Shown: positions 1 to 10,472 of the stretch, piece by piece
Position numbering within the stretch: position 1 is the stretch's first letter
Layout of the letters: each line of letters starts with the position of its first letter
Assembly: GCA_000442125.1 (NCBI GenBank)
Contig: KE546970.1
Coordinates: 860,667-924,666, forward strand
DNA length: 64,000 nt
Source of the DNA: Opeltia flavorubescens
Taxonomy: Eukaryota > Ascomycota > Lecanoromycetes > Teloschistales > Teloschistaceae
Direction of reading: 5' to 3'
Made by a program: the position numbers and the translations under genes
Notes under the pieces: model-generated
Databases searched by the model: none
Told to the model about the DNA's origin: nothing
Seen by the model: the letters and a program-made list of their open reading frames with translations, nothing else

Positions 1-1009
1 CCTCGAACGAGCCGATTGGTAGCGCAGCAATTGCACAAGGCGCTCGAACCGACGTGAACACTCCTCTCAAACCTTTTCATAACGATACGAACGGGAACTT
101 CTGGACATCAGCAACCGCCGCCAATGTCGAGGATCTCGGCTACAGCTATCCAGAAATCCAAGGCAAGTCCATATCCGAGGTCAAAGCGGCTGTCAATGCT
201 CTCTATGCATCATCAAGTGGCAAGACAATAAGCCGACGCACTTATGTGGGAGGCCATGACACTCCATTGGCACCTCTAATCGCCGCTGGCCTCAGCAATG
301 AGGCGCCTGTGGAAGCAGTCCCTGGCCCACCCTCGACTGGAAATTATACAGAATGGCTTTCTAACATCCGAGTGGCTAAAGATGCACTGGAACAAACTTT
401 TTTCATTCACATTTTCTTGGGTGATTTCAATCCTGATCCGAAAACGTGGACCTTTGAACCGAACCTTGTGGGCTCTCACGCAGTCATTACGCCGTATGTG
501 ATGAAGCGGGATCCGGCACAGAGTACGATTGTAACAGGTGTAAGTCCTTCCCCAAGTGATGTTTTCCTAGAACAAACTGTCTTAGGAGTTTCGAAATATG
601 TATTCACTCTATTCATTTACTCTATAACGAGATACTAATTGGGAAGGATCCTCAGGTTATCCCATTGACGAGAGCGCTGAGAGCAGACGAGCAAAATGGT
701 TTGGTGAGCTTGAAAGACGAGGAGAACACGAAACAGTATTTGACAAGGAATTTACATTGGCGTGTCACCACAGTAGGCCAAATTATCTCACATGCCGGAT
801 TTTCTTGCTTAAGGTACTGACTTGCGCCGCAGATGGATGACAAGGACGTTGCACGAGATCAGGTGCCGGATCTAAAAATCTCCGTCGTCACAGCGAATGT
901 GCAAGCTGCGGAAGCCAACGATGAATTTCCGGTGTGGGGAGAATTGAGCGTGCAGCATGATATCACGAATGGCAGGCCAGCTGGCTTGTGCAGAGGAGAC
1001 TACGTTTGA
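1..1009 (+). CDS. Tyrosinase (polyphenol oxidase), C-terminal part, 5' end outside window
   Basis: Partial gene open to the left window edge. Exons are 1-539 (frame from base 3), 656-772 and 833-1009; introns are GT-AG with TACTAAT- and TACTGAC-like branch sites. The 276 visible residues include PLKPF, FWTS, GYSYPEIQG, YTEWLSNIRVAKDAL and FFIHIFLGDF, the pattern after the CuB site and in the C-terminal shielding domain of fungal tyrosinases. Exon 2 gives VIPLTRAL and YLTRNLHWRV, exon 3 ends in HDITNGRPAGLCRGDYV; both fit the same domain. Fungal tyrosinases oxidise monophenols and o-diphenols to quinones in pigment formation, and this C-terminal domain usually covers the active site until cleaved. 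The copper-binding histidines lie upstream of the window, so catalytic competence cannot be judged here. Confidence 0.82.
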
Positions 1010-2236
1010 GGCACAAATACTGTCGCTCACGTATGCATGAGGAATATATGATGAGATGATTCAAGTACGGGATACAATCCTCAAATGATAATGTCAAATC
1101 AAGCAGAGTGTGCGAGTGTCATGCTCGTATTGCCAGGAAGCATGATAATTTCCCCATTCGAGTAAACACCATTGGTTATCCAATTCCCGGCTCCCGACTC
1201 AATCAGCAAAAGTCGTGTATCATCCATGTCTCCATCTCCTTGTAGTCGTTGTCGTTCTCCGCGAAGTAGGTACATAGCTCCTTCTGACAGTCGTCCTCGT
1301 GGTCCGTGTAGGTCTGTGATGGGTCTCGACTACTCTCACTGCAGGGGTGGAGGAATGGCGATGCCGGCGGGAAGGTAGGACAATTGGGATGCACATCTTT
1401 CAAAGATGATTGGCAGAACCGTCTGCAGACTGATGAAGATGGGCCTCTGCTAAAGTGAGGTGAAGGCAATTGGAATCAAGATGTGGATTGTTGGATAGGT
1501 GCTGGATCGTCGAGTTGTGCTGACAAGACGGGCTGAGAGTTTTTCTCACTGATTATCGGCGATTGACTTGTAAGGCAGATTGATGACTGCTTCAGCAATA
1601 GAAATGATGGATGGAAACAGAAGGAGGCCAGGGAGATGTTATCTATGCCCGTAGATGCTCGGATGAGGCTGTGCTGTTGGGGGACAAACGCTCTTGGCAG
1701 GTATCGAGATGCAAGGCTGGTTAGGGAAACGTTGGACTGAGGACACTCAATGGTAAAGATTAGGAGAGGAAGACGATAGGAGATGCTATCTTATGTAGGA
1801 GATAATGGTGGTTGTTTTGGCATACATGATCATTGGATGAGAAACGGTTTACGTTTCGGAGTCGCTGTCGCGGATTTGTTGCGACGGGTCATGTTACGCA
1901 ATGGCGAATAATATTGAGGAGGAAATCTGAATAGAGGCTCGTCAACTTAAAGGAAAGGATCTATCCGAGGTAGCGAGAATCACTAAGTCGTGGAAACGGC
2001 TGGTTGATCATCGAGCTCACGAGATCCACCGGAGAGCTCTCCACTGACGTCATCGTGCATGAGCTGTCCAACGCGACCGTCGCGGCGAAATAGTCACCCC
2101 TTCCCCCACTAATTCCCTATCGCTTTGGAAGCTCTACAACGCTGTTTACTCCATAATCGATCTGCTTTTTGAATTGAAGATTGTCCTTGCTTGCACAGAC
2201 TCAGCACCAAGCAGTTACTTGTAACGTCCCTTTGAG
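1010..2236. other. Intergenic region, tyrosinase to PIL1
   Basis: About 1.2 kb with no complete gene. On the minus strand, 1203-1331 reads as a stretch of 36 codons with strongly C/G-ending codons and a stop, which could be a terminal exon of an unmodelled small gene; no ATG lies in that open frame. A perfect TGACGTCA sits at 2045-2052, about 190 bases before the inferred PIL1 start. Confidence 0.5.
2045..2052. promoter_or_regulatory. CRE-like palindrome TGACGTCA upstream of PIL1
   Basis: Exact 8-bp palindrome that Atf1/AtfA/CREB-type bZIP factors bind. It is about 190 bp upstream of the eisosome gene. One occurrence of an 8-mer per 64 kb is expected by chance, so position is the only support. 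Confidence 0.3.
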
Positions 2237-3511
2237 ATGTAAGCCAAGCTATAAGGCTACCTTCCCTCTTTCATCAGGCACCCATTACTCATACCCTGAG
2301 TCCCAGGAACCGTTCCCTATCCGTCCGCTCCAAGAAGAGCCATCATGACTCCCCGTCCGAAAAGTCCGCCCCCAAGCACCGCTTCACCATGGCCTCCCTA
2401 CGCGGCATCCAACAGCCCGAACTCTCCAAGAAGCTATTCAAGATCATAAAATCGGAGAACCACGCCATCGGCGCCTACGAATCCGCCTCCCGCGAACGCA
2501 TCTCCATCGCTTCCCAGATCTCCGACTGGGGTGAAGCCACGGGTGATGACTCTGTCTCCGACATTTCCGACAAGATCGGCGTCCTGCTGTCCGAGATTGG
2601 CGAGCAGGAAGACCTGTTTGCGCAGAATCTGGAGGATTATCGGAGCGTGTTGAAGCAGATACGGAATACCGAGAGTTCGGTGCAGCCGAGTCGGGACAAT
2701 AAGGCGAAGATTACGGATGAGATTCAGAAGTTGAAATATAAGGAACCGCAGAGTACCAAGTTGGTGCAGCTGGAGCAGGAGCTTGTAAGGGCGGAAGCAC
2801 AGGTACGGAATATACTCAACTTTGGCATCTTAATAAGAATGCTAATTCTGCTACCAGAATCTCGTAGCCGAGGCACAGGTATGCCGCTGACATACTGAAA
2901 AGGCCACAATTGACAGACTGACCCTGTTTTCTATAGCTTACTAATATCGTAAGTATCTCTAGATGCTTAATAACAGCTCTCGGCTAACTTCCAAAAGACC
3001 CGCCAAAAGCTCAAAGAAGCTTACGACATCCACTCCGCAGCCGTCATCGAGCGCGCAGAAAAGCAAATCCTCTTAGCCCGCCACATGCGCAGACTACTCC
3101 AACTCCTAGACGACACTCCAGGTAAAACCTTTTTCTACTGCTTTCTTTGAATTGAGTTTCATTACTTCCCAACTCTCCTTCTTGAATTGAGTAAAAAATC
3201 TAACCACATCCAAAGTGGTCCCCGGCGACGTTCGCCCTGCCTTCGAGCACTCAGCCCAAGCCCGCCAGGTCCTCAACGACGCCGAAGAAGACCTGCGCGA
3301 ATGGCAACCATCCATTGACCCGGTCCCCTCTTCGGCTTCGGAAATGGGTGCGAACTTGATGCCGCCGTCGACGACCGGCGGGCAGAGCACGGTTGATTCT
3401 TCTGTAGCGGGTGGGGATGAAGTGCAGGGACAGCTGGAAAGCCCGGAGAAGAGGGATGTGAGTGGGTCGACGGCAGTGGGGCAGGAGACAGGGGAATACC
3501 AGCGTCAGTAG
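2237..3511 (+). CDS. Eisosome core component, Pil1/Lsp1 family
   Basis: BAR-domain protein that scaffolds eisosomes, the furrow-like plasma-membrane domains. Inferred exons are 2237-2238, 2307-2802, 2858-2878, 2937-2948, 2998-3121 and 3216-3511, coding 316 residues. Family signatures include QQPELSKKLFKIIK, SDISDKIGVLLSEIGEQED, NTESSVQPSRDNKAKITDEI, LKYKEPQSTKL, ELVRAEAQ, LVAEAQLTNI and LLDDTPVVPGD. The N-terminus MNRSLSVRSKK matches the usual family start, and it exists only if AT at 2237-2238 is joined to G at 2307, so the start codon is split by a 68-bp intron (gtaagc...ccag). Two exons are very short (21 and 12 nt). The C-terminal tail is low complexity and Ser/Gly/Glu rich. An annotator using the first intact ATG (2389) would lose 28 residues. 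Family assignment is firm; the split start is inferred. Confidence 0.9.
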
Positions 3512-4033
3512 AAAAAGGGTGGGAGTCAAAGGGAAATGGAGAGGGTAGGAGGACGAGCAGCACTTGTAGGCGATACCAACCTTGTCCATTTCTCTTTGTT
3601 AGGCAGCTTTTGACTGCATTAGCTTACGAACTTGAATTTCATGAGTGGTATGATAGGAAACTGAAGGCACTACTGAAATGGCCATAGAAAATTCAGGGAT
3701 AACGGTCTGAGCTGCTTTTACCATACTGATCCTGTCTGGGATTTGAGTATATTCTTTTCTACTCGGACGAGCCCAGTCCGGTATCTTTGATGCATTGTTG
3801 AATTTACTGCTACGGAATAAGAAAAACGGCTTCCGCACGTCTCTCCAGGCTTCTAAGTACGTATCTTGGTATGATGCTGGAGCATCTCTCCACACGCTCC
3901 TCACTCCTTATCCATTGTCTTTCCTTATTGATCCTGTCCTGATGATAGGATTTCAAGTCCAAAATTTCAGTAAGCAGTCTGTATATAGTTCTATATCTCT
4001 TGTAGATTTCTCATCCTCGGATTCTTTAATAAA
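3512..4033. other. Intergenic, convergent PIL1 / MFS 3' regions
   Basis: About 520 bp between the two stop codons. It should hold both 3' UTRs and terminators. I see no coding signal or repeat. Confidence 0.5.
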
Positions 4034-5681
4034 TCACCTCTTCACCCTCACCACCAGCGCCAAACCCAATAATCCCACAAAGACACCCGAACTCGCCAAA
4101 AAGTTCACCCCCGCACTCCCCCTCCCCTCTCTCCTCCCTAGCGAGAAAAGCACACTCTGCAGCGGGCCACCGGCCAATTTCCCCACCGTCTCCAGCACCG
4201 CGACCGTAGTGAAGAGCCTTGCGTTAAGACCCCTCCCGATCAAACTCGTCGCTAGCCCTTGATTTGATGGTTGGATGGCCTCGGAAAGTCCGCAGACGAA
4301 GAGCGCGAGCACGAGCATCCAGCTACTTTGCGCTTGCCAGAGGATGGCGAAGCCGATGGCCGCGATGAGGAGGCTTGCGCGTAGGACGGCGAGGTCGAGA
4401 CGTTGGGCGTGGGTGACTCCAGGGCGGCGGAGGAGGAGGGTGTTGAGGAGGGGTAGGGCGAGCAGGGTTACTAAGGAGGCGCCGGCGGCTTGGGATACGC
4501 GCAGCCAGGTTGTGGTGCTCATGCGCCAGGCGAAGGATTCGGAGGCGTGTTGGTAGACGAAGGCTTTGGAGATGAGGCCTATGGGGGTGATGAAGAAGAC
4601 AATGAAGGAGAATCGGAGGGTGGGGATGCTGAGGAGATTGCGGATCTCGGTGTGCCATGATGAGGGTTTGTGAGGGGGGTGTACAGGGTAGAAGTCTGGG
4701 TCGGTGGGTAGCAGTGATCTTTCTTCGATATCTGAGGGGGTATTGGTGGCGTTGTCGTCAATGTCATCTGGAGGTAATTCCAATTTAGAAGACTCTGGCA
4801 TTGCTAGTATGAGTACATAGGTCAAGACCAATGCTCCTATGGCAATTTCAAAAGGAAGCCAGATACTGATTCTCATGAATATGGCCGAAAGTGGAGGGGA
4901 AATCAAGGTACTGATATGTGGAATGGATGACAGAAAGGACATGTATCTCGTCCTATCGATACATCAGCATTCGTAGTTACGACTCAGCCGGAAGACCATT
5001 GTACCTATGTGAAGCGTCAACAGTATCGGACACGATGGTAAAGAGCATCGCTTTGGCAACTCTCTGACCACCGCCAATGAATATGAAAAGCGAAGATAGC
5101 CATATCAGACGAATCGGGATTTTACCGTCAAGCCAGCAAACGAAAACCAACCAAGCAAGACTAAGAAGCATGCCCGTAGAGAAGAGTAGCAGGACAGGTT
5201 TACGGCCATATTTCCCGGCGACGGAGCCGTAGTAGATGGCTAGGAGGAGACCAGGTCTATGATTGGCCTATGAGCGCTGAGAGATCTGAGTAGGAGTAAA
5301 GAGATAAGGGCCATACAAAGCATCAAACCCGAATTTCCATCCAGTCAAGGTCGACAATTCATTCTGCACTGCAGGTACTTTACATGGCCGGTTATCGAGA
5401 GCNTGAACATGACCAACAACGCCGTCGATAGGAGCATAGTATTCATGACAAGCTGAAAGTTCCAAGAGACGAATCAATGGCACTTCGACAATGTGTTTTG
5501 CCAAGCTGATCAAGAATTGAAGCAGAAATGTATAGACTAGTACAGGCGTCGATGGACGAGACCAGACTTCTCTTACTTTTCCAATTGACTTTAACCAATG
5601 AGGCTGATGATGTTGTTGTTGCACCGCGGGTTCTTCATGGTGTAGCAACGGCTCTCTTTCATCGTGAGGATGTATCGACAT
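4034..5681 (-). CDS. Major facilitator superfamily transporter
   Basis: Exons (minus strand) 5681-5317, 5256-5005 and 4952-4034 give 511 residues. The start at MSIHPHDEREPLL was chosen because an acidic N-terminus followed by EREPLL is typical of this fungal group; an in-frame Met 17 residues upstream is possible. Splicing restores FDALPGLLLAIYYGSVAGKYG, the loop 2-3 region with a GKYGRKP-type MFS signature, and SHRTRYMSFLSSIPH in the middle. About 12 hydrophobic segments are visible, with a long hydrophilic central loop (SKLELPPDD to YPVHPPHKP). The substrate is unknown. It follows the CYP52-type P450 on the same strand, so a shared role in export of small lipophilic compounds is possible but unproven. 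One ambiguous base (5403, codon CAN, His or Gln) lies in exon 1. Confidence 0.85.
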
Positions 5682-6044
5682 ACCAGTACACCTCACCCTT
5701 GCAACAGTTGAGAGAACAGTAGTCCATCTCAAGTATAAGGACGTGACGTGAGATCAGGCAGCCGTGTCGATGGAGTGTTGTCATGCTTGAAACCAACAAA
5801 AGTGGCAGTGCAGATGTAGATTTAAGCGCTTCAGGAAGGTAACTACGTATCTGCGCATATCATTCCTGAAACATTTGCCTGGAACTCGTTGCTGCCATGG
5901 AGCGATCATCAAGCATGCATGCACCAAAGATGATTGCGTGTGTGTCTATTGCTGTAGCTTTATATACGATTTTGTCAATATATACGCACACGCTGAGCTA
6001 TATATAACAACTACTCAAAATCACAACCACCAAACTTTTGATTC
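5682..6044. other. MFS promoter and P450 3' region
   Basis: About 360 bp. Several TATATA-like stretches lie around 5960-6008. No coding signal seen. Confidence 0.4.
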
Positions 6045-8107
6045 CTAAGCGCTGAAAAGGCCAATCTTGACGCCATGCGCAGGCGACAGAACAATCTCAG
6101 ACTTAATTTCTTCGTCTTCGGTACCCCAGTATTTCACTAGTCGGTCAAACCGCTGGACGATGCGTACCACAGTATATCCAATCTCCGTCAGGGCAAATTG
6201 TTGCTATAGATTACATTAGGCCCAGCATAACTTTTCTCAAGGGTGAGTGACTTACGCCGATACATATCCTAGGCCCGCCGTTGAAGGGAATATATTGCCA
6301 TGGTCGAGGCGTCCAAACCTCCCAACGTTCTGGACTGAATTCCATCACAGGCGCAAAAGAAGCAGAGACAGGAGGATAAAACGCTGGATTGCGTTGTAAG
6401 TAGATTGTTGAATACCCGACTACCGTTTCCTTCTTGAGTCCAATTGGCGAAAGCCCGTCGCGACCTCCTCCTCGAGGAAGAGTTGTGTCTTTCAGCGGCA
6501 CCCTCATGTTGAAAGGTACGAGCGGGTAAAGTCTCAAGGTTTCGTTTATACATCGCTGCAAATACGGCATCGTCTTAAGATCCTCGTACGTCGGCGCTCT
6601 TTGAGAGCCGATCTTCTCCAGAATCTCTTGCCGAAGCTTGCTATACACAATTGGGTGAGAGGAGAGTTCCTTGAAGAGGAATGACAAAGTTCCAGCCGTT
6701 GTATCTCTTCCTGCAAGCAAGATATTGACGATTTGATCACGGATTACTATACTACCTTAGTGGTTACTTCCGCTTGGAGAAAGATGGCTTGGAGGTACCT
6801 TGGCGATCTCGGGTGAATTCAGCAACGGAGTGAAGCCATGTGGCTCCGCCTGACTTTCCATCCTTCTCATTGAGATCTTCCGGGGAATGATGCAGCGCGT
6901 CTTGGATGAATGGCTCAATGAAGGAATCCATCACTTTCAACCCCTTCCGAAATTCCTTCAAAGGCACAAAATGTTGGAGTGGACCAGCTCGTGCCCTGAT
7001 GTTTTGAAGTCTCTGAACCTCCCCAAAAGCTTGTGCAAACTGAGAATCAGCATTTCCTAGACTGTCAACACTGCGGCCCAATAAATATTCCGTAGCCGCG
7101 TCGAGCGTATATCTACACCGTGGTTATTGAGCCCGTTCTGGCCTCAAGGAGCTGCAGGTTGCGTACCCGTAAAAAAGTTCGCTGATGTCCACCTCTTTTC
7201 CTTCTCCATTAAGAAGGAAAAGCAACTGCTGGACGTGTTTCTCGAAAATGTCGAGGTCTCGCACTCTGGTCTTCACGAATTGAGGCCGAAGCAGCTGCCT
7301 TGATTTGGCCCACTCTTCTCCGTCTGTAGTGAAGATGCCATGTCCAAGGAAATCTTCCCAATCGTGTAAGAAATTTTCTCCTTTGCCCTGAGTGATTGAT
7401 TAGCGGAAACGTTCGATTATTAATCATTCATACCACGGCAACTTTACATATTCATGGAATTGCGTAGCGAGGATAGCCTGTTTTTCCACGGGTCAATATG
7501 TCCCATGTGATAGCGATATATTCATATCTCAAGAATGCTGCGCTGGAGGCAGATTGGCGTACCCTGATGTTCTCTGGGTCCGCCGTGAAAATGAACCTCT
7601 GACCTGCTGGTGTCTCAGCACATGGGAAAACAACGAAGCTTTGCTCTCAAGGGCACTCGCCTGCAAGATCCAATTCAGCAGTATCCGCCAGTCTCCCTGG
7701 CGCACAAGTCGCAAAGACCCATTGCCAAAATTCCAAGTCACGATCTGGGATTTGGAAGCGTCAACACAACGAAAGCTGTCAAAGCACCAGGAAAATCGAT
7801 TACAATTGTAGCTCAAGTAGACACTTTTCAAGATGCTATAGATTACAGGCGTCAAGAAATTTCTTCCGAAAGAATCATTGAAGGATATTCACAGATCGAT
7901 GTCTGTACCAAGGTCAGACAATTGTGCAGGACGTTATGGATGTCATCGAAGCTCACTGAATGGCAACCAGCCTCGGACGCAAGGCGCATATCCTCCAAGC
8001 CGCTGAATGGATCGATGATTTTGGAATCTTTGAATGGCCTTGTAGGCGACAAGAGTGATTACAAATAAGGCAAAAGCGGACCTAACCGTGAAGAAGTCTG
8101 CGATCAT
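6045..8107 (-). CDS. Cytochrome P450, CYP52-like (alkane / fatty acid hydroxylase type)
   Basis: Membrane-anchored haem monooxygenase. Ten exons on minus: 8107-7957, 7902-7893, 7835-7804, 7744-7661, 7603-7563, 7477-7448, 7387-7167, 7112-6799, 6746-6256 and 6203-6045, giving 510 residues. The phase is consistent throughout. An N-terminal anchor (SAFALFVITLVAY) is followed by RLGGYAPCVRGWLPF, then DLEFWQWVF, RFIFTADPENIRAILATQF, GIFTTDGEEWAKSRQLLRP, helix I LLAGRDTTAG (about 304-313), ETLR (363-366) and FNGGPRICIG with haem Cys456. These are CYP52-clan hallmarks, whose members omega-hydroxylate n-alkanes and fatty acids. Two features are odd: exon 2 is only 10 nt, and the intron after exon 4 (7660-7604) starts with GC. 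A CCTCGG element lies about 300 bp upstream. The true substrate cannot be read from sequence. Confidence 0.9.
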
Positions 8108-8870
8108 CTTGCCGACCTCGAGCGATGCTCATGCGTTCCCACAACACACAGCCATACGATAGTCGTTAGAACTCGAGTGCCACAATGGATCATGTAGGTA
8201 CCGGAGCGGGTCGAAATCTTGTCCGATGAAGAGGGGGCAGCTCCTTCGGTCCCACCAAAAGAAAGTACGCTATGATAGCACAGACACTGCATATTGCAAT
8301 GTCCATTCGTCCTTTCCCGTCATTCGATTGGTTGAATCGTAATACAATCCTCTAGAGCGTGTATGATCCGCCTTACTAGGTTTGGTGCGAATGCGCGACA
8401 ACCGAGGTTCGGAATATTATATGGGGATGGAAGACGAAGATTGGAGTAGAAGAAGGCTCGCTGGCGGAACCACTGCAGTTAACACATACAACAATCAGAA
8501 CAGAGGGTTTCAAGTATGACAGTGATTGACCTTTTATTCTGGGTAAAGTGACAGTTGCCTAGACTCACTGTGTAATTAATGATGTTTCTTCTCCACGACA
8601 TCAAGTAATACTGCTGGTGCAGATAATAGATGGGGCAGAACCAAATTTGGATGATGAATAAGAATTATGAATTTGTAATTAAATAAGCTTACTCTTTAGG
8701 TTCATGTATTACTCGTAATCATTGCCCATTGGTATTCACTTGGGGCCTCGAGGCCTGTCTATTCCACCCGCTTATGCTGCTTATTCTTAACCTGTCGCTA
8801 TGCAATGACCCAATTTCCCATTCCCTTTCCCAACCATCAATATTCGCGTGATCGATCTCTGCTCGTCGAT
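8108..8870. other. P450 promoter and GH16 3' region
   Basis: About 760 bp. The minus-strand gene at 8107 starts here, so this is its promoter. It holds CCGAGGTTCGG at 8402-8412, which is CCTCGG on the P450 coding strand. Short open frames here look like noise. Confidence 0.45.
8402..8407 (-). promoter_or_regulatory. CCTCGG element, possible FarA/FarB/Ctf1-type site
   Basis: The minus strand reads CCTCGG about 295 bp before the P450 start codon, and the flanking TCGG makes an inverted CCGA-N3-TCGG. CCTCGG is the known core site of the Zn2Cys6 regulators of fatty-acid catabolism in Aspergillus and relatives. A 6-bp match is weak by itself; the link is the target gene class. Confidence 0.3.
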
Positions 8871-10472
8871 TTACAGAGCGAACGCTCCCGCCAAGACCGC
8901 GAGCCCACAAAATGCTGCCAAGTAGACTTGTGTTGCATCTCGCTCCAGTACAGCGGCCGAGGTTTTGGTGACCTTCTTGTTCATTTCCGGAGCAGCGGTT
9001 GCTTCGCTATCCGCTCCCTGAGCATATGCCGCCGTAGGAGAAGATCTTTCCGCTATTTGAGGAGTGGCCGTTATAAGAAAGCCTTGATCATCGTATCGCT
9101 TCGTAGCGCCTTTGACTTGCACGATCGTGGTTGGAAACCCACGCTGATCGAATGCAGTCACGGTTTCAAGGCCACCATCCGCCGGCAAAGCTCCCGAGAG
9201 ATCCTGCGGCGATGAGGTAGGCGAGACAACTGTGGAAGTCTGTAAGAGCAAATAATCAGCTACGCGTCCATTGAAGAGGTGCACAAAACTGGATAGCACC
9301 AACATAATCTCGGAGCCGCAGAATGGTAGATCTTGCCGTTGGCACCCACCTTATAGCCACTGGGAAGATTGGGATATGATGTGGGCGCTGTGGTCGACGT
9401 CGCAAGAGTCGTAGCAACCCACGGATACACGTTGGCATGTGTTGTCACTTCCGCGCCTCTGTGTGTACCACTGAACGGGATGGGTGCTGACTCGGAACTG
9501 GAGGTACTCGAAGAGGAGTCCTCCACAGGGCCAACCGCTTTGCTTCCACTTGAATTGATCTTTCCACCTTGAGACTGGATGGACTGCCATGTACCACTGG
9601 TCCCGGAGTAGGAGTACTGGGTCCCTGTGGAGTAATCCGTTACAGCAATAGACTTCACCACCATAGTGTAGGGTCCGCTTGCGTAGTTGGTCGGTCCACC
9701 TGCCCATGCTGTTGCCGAGTTAGCTTGCGTGACTTACTCGATCACTGCAGAGTTTCTTACAGATAGTCCCAGGAGCGTTCGAAGGGTCTCCACCACTCCA
9801 TGACCCGACTTTGATCATCATAGGTGTCTGAGGATATTGGCCTTGAGCGGTATCTGGACTCAGAGTTCGCACTGTCTTCCCATCGATCTGCCAAGCAATT
9901 TGATCCGCTGTCCAGTCGATCGCATAGGTGTGAAAGTCGGCTTGATTGTTTGGGTCTGGGTGGAAGGCGCCTCGATTGTATGTTGTGGTCTGTCCCTTAC
10001 CGAAATAATTGCTCTGGACTTGCGAACTGTCACCGCCGAGCCACTCCCAATCGATTTCGTCCAAGTCGTCAGACTGGAGGACCGCACTGCTCACGATACC
10101 TACACCTGGAGCTGACTTGATTTGAAACTCAACATGCCCAAACATGATGTACCATTTCGAAGCCAATTGCGGTGAGTCTCCGGACTTTGCGACAGTGAAA
10201 GAAGCACCATTGGAGTCGTATGTTGGATTTCCCTGGGGCATAAATGAATCCGAGGCGCCATCAGCGAAATTGATCGTGACTGATCTACCCAGAGCTGGAT
10301 CTGGAGGGCAGCTTCCTGTACGATCGTTAGCTCCTATACTAGTCATGGGAGCATATTAACCTGTTGACGTACCCCCCGTGAGCGGATTACAAGTTGTGTA
10401 AGTTTGACCTACTGTAGGTACGACTGCCAACGAGGCTGTGAGGAGTACCGACTTTAGGATATGTGCGAGCAT
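8871..10472 (-). CDS. GH16 Crh-type cell wall chitin-glucan transglycosylase, GPI-anchored
   Basis: Crh enzymes link chitin to beta-1,6/1,3-glucan at the cell surface. Exons on minus: 10472-10373, 10315-9761, 9708 to about 9304, and about 9229 to 8871. The start MLAHILKSVLLTASLAVV is a signal peptide; mature protein begins near QTYTTCNPLTGGSCPP, as in Crh1. The catalytic motif DEIDWEW lies at 119-125, with E120 and E124 as the GH16 nucleophile and acid/base. It continues with TPMMIKVGSWSGGD, WAGGPTNYASGPYTM and a Ser/Thr-rich linker, and ends with a hydrophobic tail (AAFCGLAVLAGAFAL) typical of GPI addition. The last splice junction is uncertain: donor 9303/9302 with acceptor after 9230 keeps frame (472 residues), but an alternative donor/acceptor pair also does. 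No CBM18 is visible. Confidence 0.9.

Noticed and set aside
7529-8107. Apparent frameshifts and stops in the P450 N-terminal part
   Set aside because: All are explained by four short introns, a 10-nt exon and one GC-AG intron; every junction keeps phase and restores family motifs, so no pseudogene.
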